The position numbers and the translations under genes are program-made. Shown here in pieces: positions 5,341 to 8,738 of a stretch of DNA of 8,738 bases. The stretch is from positions 1 through 8,738 of the forward strand of contig CAJFTV010000146.1 in NCBI GenBank assembly GCA_904420055.1, read 5' to 3'. Every line of letters begins with the position of its first letter. Within the stretch, counting starts at the first letter, position 1. The notes below the pieces were generated by a model. It saw only the letters and a program-made list of their open reading frames with translations. It was not told the origin of the DNA and made no database searches. This stretch comes from Candidatus Alloscillospira gallinarum (GTDB lineage: Bacteria; Bacillota; Clostridia; Oscillospirales; Oscillospiraceae).

Positions 5341-6315
5341 ATGGGAGAAAATCTGCTTGAAATTAAAAACCTTTCAGTTGAATACCATACGGACGACGCG
5401 GTGGTCTATGCCGTAAACAATATATCCTTTGAGGTTAAAAAGGGCGAGTCAATCGGACTTGTGGGGGAGACCGGAGCGGGAAAGACCACCATTGCAAAGA
5501 GCGTTCTGGGTATTCTGCCACAGCTCCAGGCGAAAATTAAGTCGGGAGAGATATACTTTGAGGGAAACGACCTTTTAAAGCTGTCTGAAAAAGAGATGCA
5601 GAAAATAAGGGGCAACAAAATAGCCATGATATTTCAGGACCCCATGACCGCATTGAACCCCATTGAGACTGTGGGATTTCAGATTGCTGAGGCTATTAAA
5701 AGACACAACAAGATAAAGCGGCAGGAGGCCCGGGAGCGGGCCGAGGACATGCTGGAAATGGTGGGAATACCCGGAGAGAGATACAGGGATTATCCCCACG
5801 AGTTTTCCGGCGGCATGAAGCAGCGTGTGGTCATCGCCATGGCACTGGCCTGCAACCCGGAGCTGCTCCTGGCGGACGAGCCAACGACCGCCCTTGATGT
5901 CACAATTCAGGCACAGGTTTTGGATATGATGCGAAACCTCAGGCAGAAGCTGAATACATCGGTCGTACTTATAACTCACGACTTCGGCGTTGTGGCGGAC
6001 TTCTGCGACTCTGTGGCGGTGACGTATGCAGGCGAAATAGTGGAGAGGGGCAGTGTTGACAGAATTTTCAACAACCCCAAACACCCGTATACTCAGGGAC
6101 TTTTTGAATCCATACCGCGGCTGGATTCCAATGAGAACAGGTTAAAGCCCATAAAGGGGCTTATGCCAGATCCTACGCATCTGCCGGAAGGTTGCCGCTT
6201 TGCAGAGCGGTGCCCATATGCCACGGAGGAATGTACAGCGGCACCTCCAGAGGCGTATGAGATTGAACCGGGACACTTTGTGAAGTGCTTTAAGGTAAAG
6301 GAGGGAGAGAAATGA
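5341..6315 (+). CDS. dppD: Dpp/Opp-type ABC importer ATPase, DppD-like
   Basis: A 324-residue ATPase. Walker A is GETGAGKTT (42-50), the Q-loop FQD (Q99), the signature FSGGMKQR (155-162), Walker B LLLADEP (175-181) and the H-loop histidine H213. The C-terminal oligopeptide-transporter extension has HPYTQGL (248-254) and four cysteines, C285-x5-C291-x6-C298 and C316, a pattern reported to hold an iron-sulfur cluster in some Dpp ATPases. The ATG at 5341 is preferred to a GTG at 5332, because AGGTGA (5330-5335), the only Shine-Dalgarno-like sequence, overlaps that GTG and stands 5 bases before the ATG. It starts 10 bases after dppC. It pairs with the following ATPase to drive uptake through the two permeases. 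Confidence 0.95.
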   Translation: MGENLLEIKNLSVEYHTDDAVVYAVNNISFEVKKGESIGLVGETGAGKTTIAKSVLGILPQLQAKIKSGEIYFEGNDLLKLSEKEMQKIRGNKIAMIFQDPMTALNPIETVGFQIAEAIKRHNKIKRQEARERAEDMLEMVGIPGERYRDYPHEFSGGMKQRVVIAMALACNPELLLADEPTTALDVTIQAQVLDMMRNLRQKLNTSVVLITHDFGVVADFCDSVAVTYAGEIVERGSVDRIFNNPKHPYTQGLFESIPRLDSNENRLKPIKGLMPDPTHLPEGCRFAERCPYATEECTAAPPEAYEIEPGHFVKCFKVKEGEK

Positions 6316-7298
6316 CGCCTCTTCTGGAAGTTAAAAACCTTAAAAAATATTTCAAGACTGCTGGAGGTACCCTCCACGCTGTTGACAACGTGAGTTTTAC
6401 CCTTGACAGGGGAAAAACACTGGGCGTTGTGGGAGAGTCCGGGTGTGGCAAGACTACCCTGGGGCGCACGGTGCTGCACCTTACAAACCCCACAGACGGA
6501 GAGATATTTTTTGAGGGTAACAACATAACAAACCCCTCGAAGCACGAACTGAAAAAACTGCGCGAGGATATGCAGATAATTTTCCAGGACCCGTTTTCCT
6601 CTCTGGACCCCAGAATGACTGTCAGCGAAGCCATAATGGAACCTCTTTTGTTAAAGGGCGGCATGTCAAAGGACGATATGAGGGAACAGACGAGAAAGCT
6701 GATGGACACAGTTGGACTTGCCGAGAGGTTTGAGCACTCCTATCCCCATGAGCTGGACGGGGGACGCCGCCAGAGAATCGGCATAGCCCGTGCCCTTGCT
6801 CTGGAACCTAAATTTATAGTGTGTGATGAGCCTGTTTCCGCTCTGGACGTATCTATCCAGGCTCAGGTAATTAACCTCATGCTGGATTTGCAGGAGGAGC
6901 GGGGGCTGACATATATGTTCGTCACCCATGACCTGTCGGTTGTAAAGTACATATCAGACGACATTATGGTCATGTATCTGGGGCAGGTGGTTGAAAAGGC
7001 CCCGGCGGAGGAGCTTTTCCAGAATACCCTGCACCCATATTCAAAGGCGCTGCTCTCTGCCATTGCGGTGCCAAAGTACCCGAATGACACAAAGCGCATA
7101 CTGATTGAAGGGGAGATAACCTCGCCGGTTGACCCCAAACCCGGCTGCCGGTTTATGGCCCGGTGCAGATACGCCTGCGAGGAGTGCAAAAATCCACAGC
7201 GGCTCGTGGAGCACGCCCCCGGTCACTTTGTATCATGCTGTCGTTATAAGGAGATTAACAATATAAGAGAAAATAAGGAGGAAAAAGTAAATGAGTAA
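6312..7298 (+). CDS. dppF: Dpp/Opp-type ABC importer ATPase, DppF-like, variant signature motif
   Basis: A 328-residue ATPase, second of the pair. Walker A is GESGCGKTT (41-49), the Q-loop FQDPFSSLDP (Q92), Walker B FIVCDEP (168-174), the D-loop SALD and the H-loop histidine H206. The signature reads LDGGRRQR (148-155), with Asp149 in place of the usual Ser of LSGGQ; I believe this variant recurs in related Firmicute DppF/OppF proteins, but cannot check. The C-terminal extension has HPYSKAL and C279-x5-C285-x6-C292 plus C309/C310, matching the cysteine set of DppD. The ATG overlaps the dppD stop as ATGA, with AAAGGAGG (6297-6304) 7 bases ahead, so translation is coupled. Confidence 0.95.
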   Translation: MTPLLEVKNLKKYFKTAGGTLHAVDNVSFTLDRGKTLGVVGESGCGKTTLGRTVLHLTNPTDGEIFFEGNNITNPSKHELKKLREDMQIIFQDPFSSLDPRMTVSEAIMEPLLLKGGMSKDDMREQTRKLMDTVGLAERFEHSYPHELDGGRRQRIGIARALALEPKFIVCDEPVSALDVSIQAQVINLMLDLQEERGLTYMFVTHDLSVVKYISDDIMVMYLGQVVEKAPAEELFQNTLHPYSKALLSAIAVPKYPNDTKRILIEGEITSPVDPKPGCRFMARCRYACEECKNPQRLVEHAPGHFVSCCRYKEINNIRENKEEKVNE

Positions 7299-8738
7299 GA
7301 CCAAAAAGATTGTGGCGTTGCTGCTTGTTCTGGTCATGGCAATGTCAATGCTGTCTGCCTGCGGAAATGGGGGCGGAGGAACGAATGACCCCGGGAACGC
7401 CGGGGAGCCGAGAGACGAACTGAATTTCGCCATCATGCAGGACACTGGTACGCTGTATCCCTTTGCCGTGTCAGGCGGATTTGTAAGCCTTATGTACGCT
7501 TTCTATGAGCCGCTGTGGGATTACACGGCTGACGGCACAAAGTTCAACATTCTGGCTGAGAGCTGGGAAAAAGTGAGCGACACACAGTATAAGCTCACAA
7601 TCCGCGACGATGTAACCTTCTCAAACGGAAACCCGCTTACGGCTGAGGACGTGCTGTTCTCCATGGAGGTCTGTAAGGACGACCCAAGATTTTACCTGAA
7701 CGTCAAGGTAATAGACTTTGAAAATACCAAGGTAACTGGCGATTACACTATGGACGTGTATTACACAAGTTACGATATCACACAGGAGATATCCTTCTCC
7801 CAGCTTATGATACTTGACAAAGAGTCATATGACCTTGAAGCCCTTTCATTAAACCCAATTGGGACAGGCCCTTATGTGGTAACTGATTACGTCGTTAACA
7901 GCCATGTGACATGCGAGGCACGTGACGACTATTACGGTGAGCCCGCGAAGATAAGCAAAATTAACTTTAAAGTTATAAACGAGTCGGCTCAGATTGTAAA
8001 CGCACTTGAAACCGGTGATATTGATATCTCCGCTACCATACCTTTGAAAGAGGCAGACTACATAGAGTCACTGGGATATAATGTGACAACCTCTTTCGGA
8101 GGATATGCCAATGTGGCAATATACAGCTTTGCCGGACCTCTTGCCTCTAAAGAGGCACGCTGGGCGGTTAGCTACGCGATGGACCGCGCCTCGATTGCGC
8201 AGGTAATGTATAACGGACTGTCCACCGTACCGGCCTACCCGGCTTCAGAGCACGCAATTGACTTTGAGGACAGGTTTGCCAATATGCACGACACATATGA
8301 GACCGGTTACAATGTGGATAAGGCCAAAGAGTATGCCGATGCCTCCGGCCTTACCGGAAAGACACTGAAGATTATCACAAACGGAGCCGAGGACTTTAAC
8401 AACGCTGCCGCAATTCTTCAGGAGAACCTCAAAGCAATAGGTGTAGAGGCAAGTATTACCCCTCTCGACAACGCCACATACTTCAGTGTGCTTGCTGACG
8501 AGACAAACTTTGATATCGCTCTGTTCTACTACTCAAGCCCCAGCACATACGCGGCGGATATACTGGCAAACTACGTTGACTTCGTACCGCAGGGCTGGAC
8601 AGGCGCCGAGCGCGATGAGTACGGAGCAATCTCAAAAGAGGCTGTTCATACTGCCGACGATGCGGCGCGCAGCGACCTTGTCTATGAGGAGCTTGAGATA
8701 TTCGTTGACATGTGCCCGTGGTATGCGATGTGTGAGGC
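7291..8738 (+). CDS. Extracellular solute-binding lipoprotein of the importer (SBP family 5), 3' end outside window
   Basis: 482 codons are present and the frame is open at the right edge; family members are usually 500-560 residues, so only a short C-terminal part is missing. The N-terminus is a lipoprotein signal: basic MSKTKK, a hydrophobic stretch (7-20) and the lipobox LSAC with the lipidated Cys at 24, then a Gly/Asn-rich linker (25-40). Family 5 features follow: WEKVSDTQYKLTIRDDVTFSNG with AEDVLFSME, IGTGPY (190-195), and ARWAVSYAMDRASIAQVMYNG. AAGGAGG (7275-7281) precedes the ATG by 9 bases, and the gene overlaps the dppF end by 8 bases. It captures the substrate outside the membrane and hands it to the permeases. 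The family includes binders of peptides, nickel, heme, opines and sugars, so the ligand stays open. Placing the binding protein last rather than first is less common for Opp-type operons. Confidence 0.95.
   Translation, partial: MSKTKKIVALLLVLVMAMSMLSACGNGGGGTNDPGNAGEPRDELNFAIMQDTGTLYPFAVSGGFVSLMYAFYEPLWDYTADGTKFNILAESWEKVSDTQYKLTIRDDVTFSNGNPLTAEDVLFSMEVCKDDPRFYLNVKVIDFENTKVTGDYTMDVYYTSYDITQEISFSQLMILDKESYDLEALSLNPIGTGPYVVTDYVVNSHVTCEARDDYYGEPAKISKINFKVINESAQIVNALETGDIDISATIPLKEADYIESLGYNVTTSFGGYANVAIYSFAGPLASKEARWAVSYAMDRASIAQVMYNGLSTVPAYPASEHAIDFEDRFANMHDTYETGYNVDKAKEYADASGLTGKTLKIITNGAEDFNNAAAILQENLKAIGVEASITPLDNATYFSVLADETNFDIALFYYSSPSTYAADILANYVDFVPQGWTGAERDEYGAISKEAVHTADDAARSDLVYEELEIFVDMCPWYAMCE

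Noticed and set aside
5406..7445. Minus-strand frames of 60-170 codons opposite the ATPase and binding-protein genes
   Set aside because: All are antisense to genes with complete, conserved motifs and have no domain or ribosome-binding-site support.

Overview
The window looks like part of a chromosome from a mid-G+C, low-oxygen Firmicute, most likely a Clostridia-type gut or anaerobic bacterium. That placement is inferred from strong AAGGAGG ribosome-binding sites, frequent ATA and AGA/AGG codons, a Gram-positive style lipoprotein signal, and the closeness of the transporter subunits to the Dpp/Opp importers of Firmicutes. No rRNA, tRNA, CRISPR or mobile element was seen.

Layout. Positions 1-1088 (minus) hold a two-cupin protein with a cysteine cluster, cut by the left edge. 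Positions 1247-1819 (minus) hold a TetR-family repressor. A 395-base AT-rich divergent region (1820-2214) carries the regulatory signals. On the plus strand follow two tandem, closely related single-cupin proteins (2215-2769 and 2917-3465), then a tightly packed Dpp/Opp-type ABC importer: two permeases (3518-4507, 4473-5330), two ATPases (5341-6315, 6312-7298) and a lipoprotein substrate-binding protein (7291 to beyond the right edge). The importer genes overlap or nearly touch, so they are almost certainly one transcript.

The unusual part is the cupin set. All three cupin proteins share a metal-site type cupin fold signature followed by the same cysteine array, C-x7-C-x2-C-x2-C, preceded by a Tyr-(Asn/Asp)-Gly motif. 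I do not recognise this architecture as a named family. The cupins lack any visible signal peptide, so the likely picture is an importer that brings in a small peptide-like, metal-complexed or other organic ligand, and cytoplasmic cupins that bind or transform it.

Regulation can be read directly in part. A perfect 22-bp palindrome (core TGTAAGCAATTGCTTACA, 2141-2158) sits just before the first single-cupin gene, and a site with the same TAAGC-n4-GCTTA half-sites sits before tetR, as expected for a self-regulating TetR repressor that also controls the divergent operon. Upstream of the palindrome is a near-consensus promoter (TTGACA, 17 bases, TATAAA) whose spacer contains a run of ten G residues, a layout known elsewhere to give phase-variable transcription. 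A second dyad flanked by direct repeats overlaps the probable tetR promoter.
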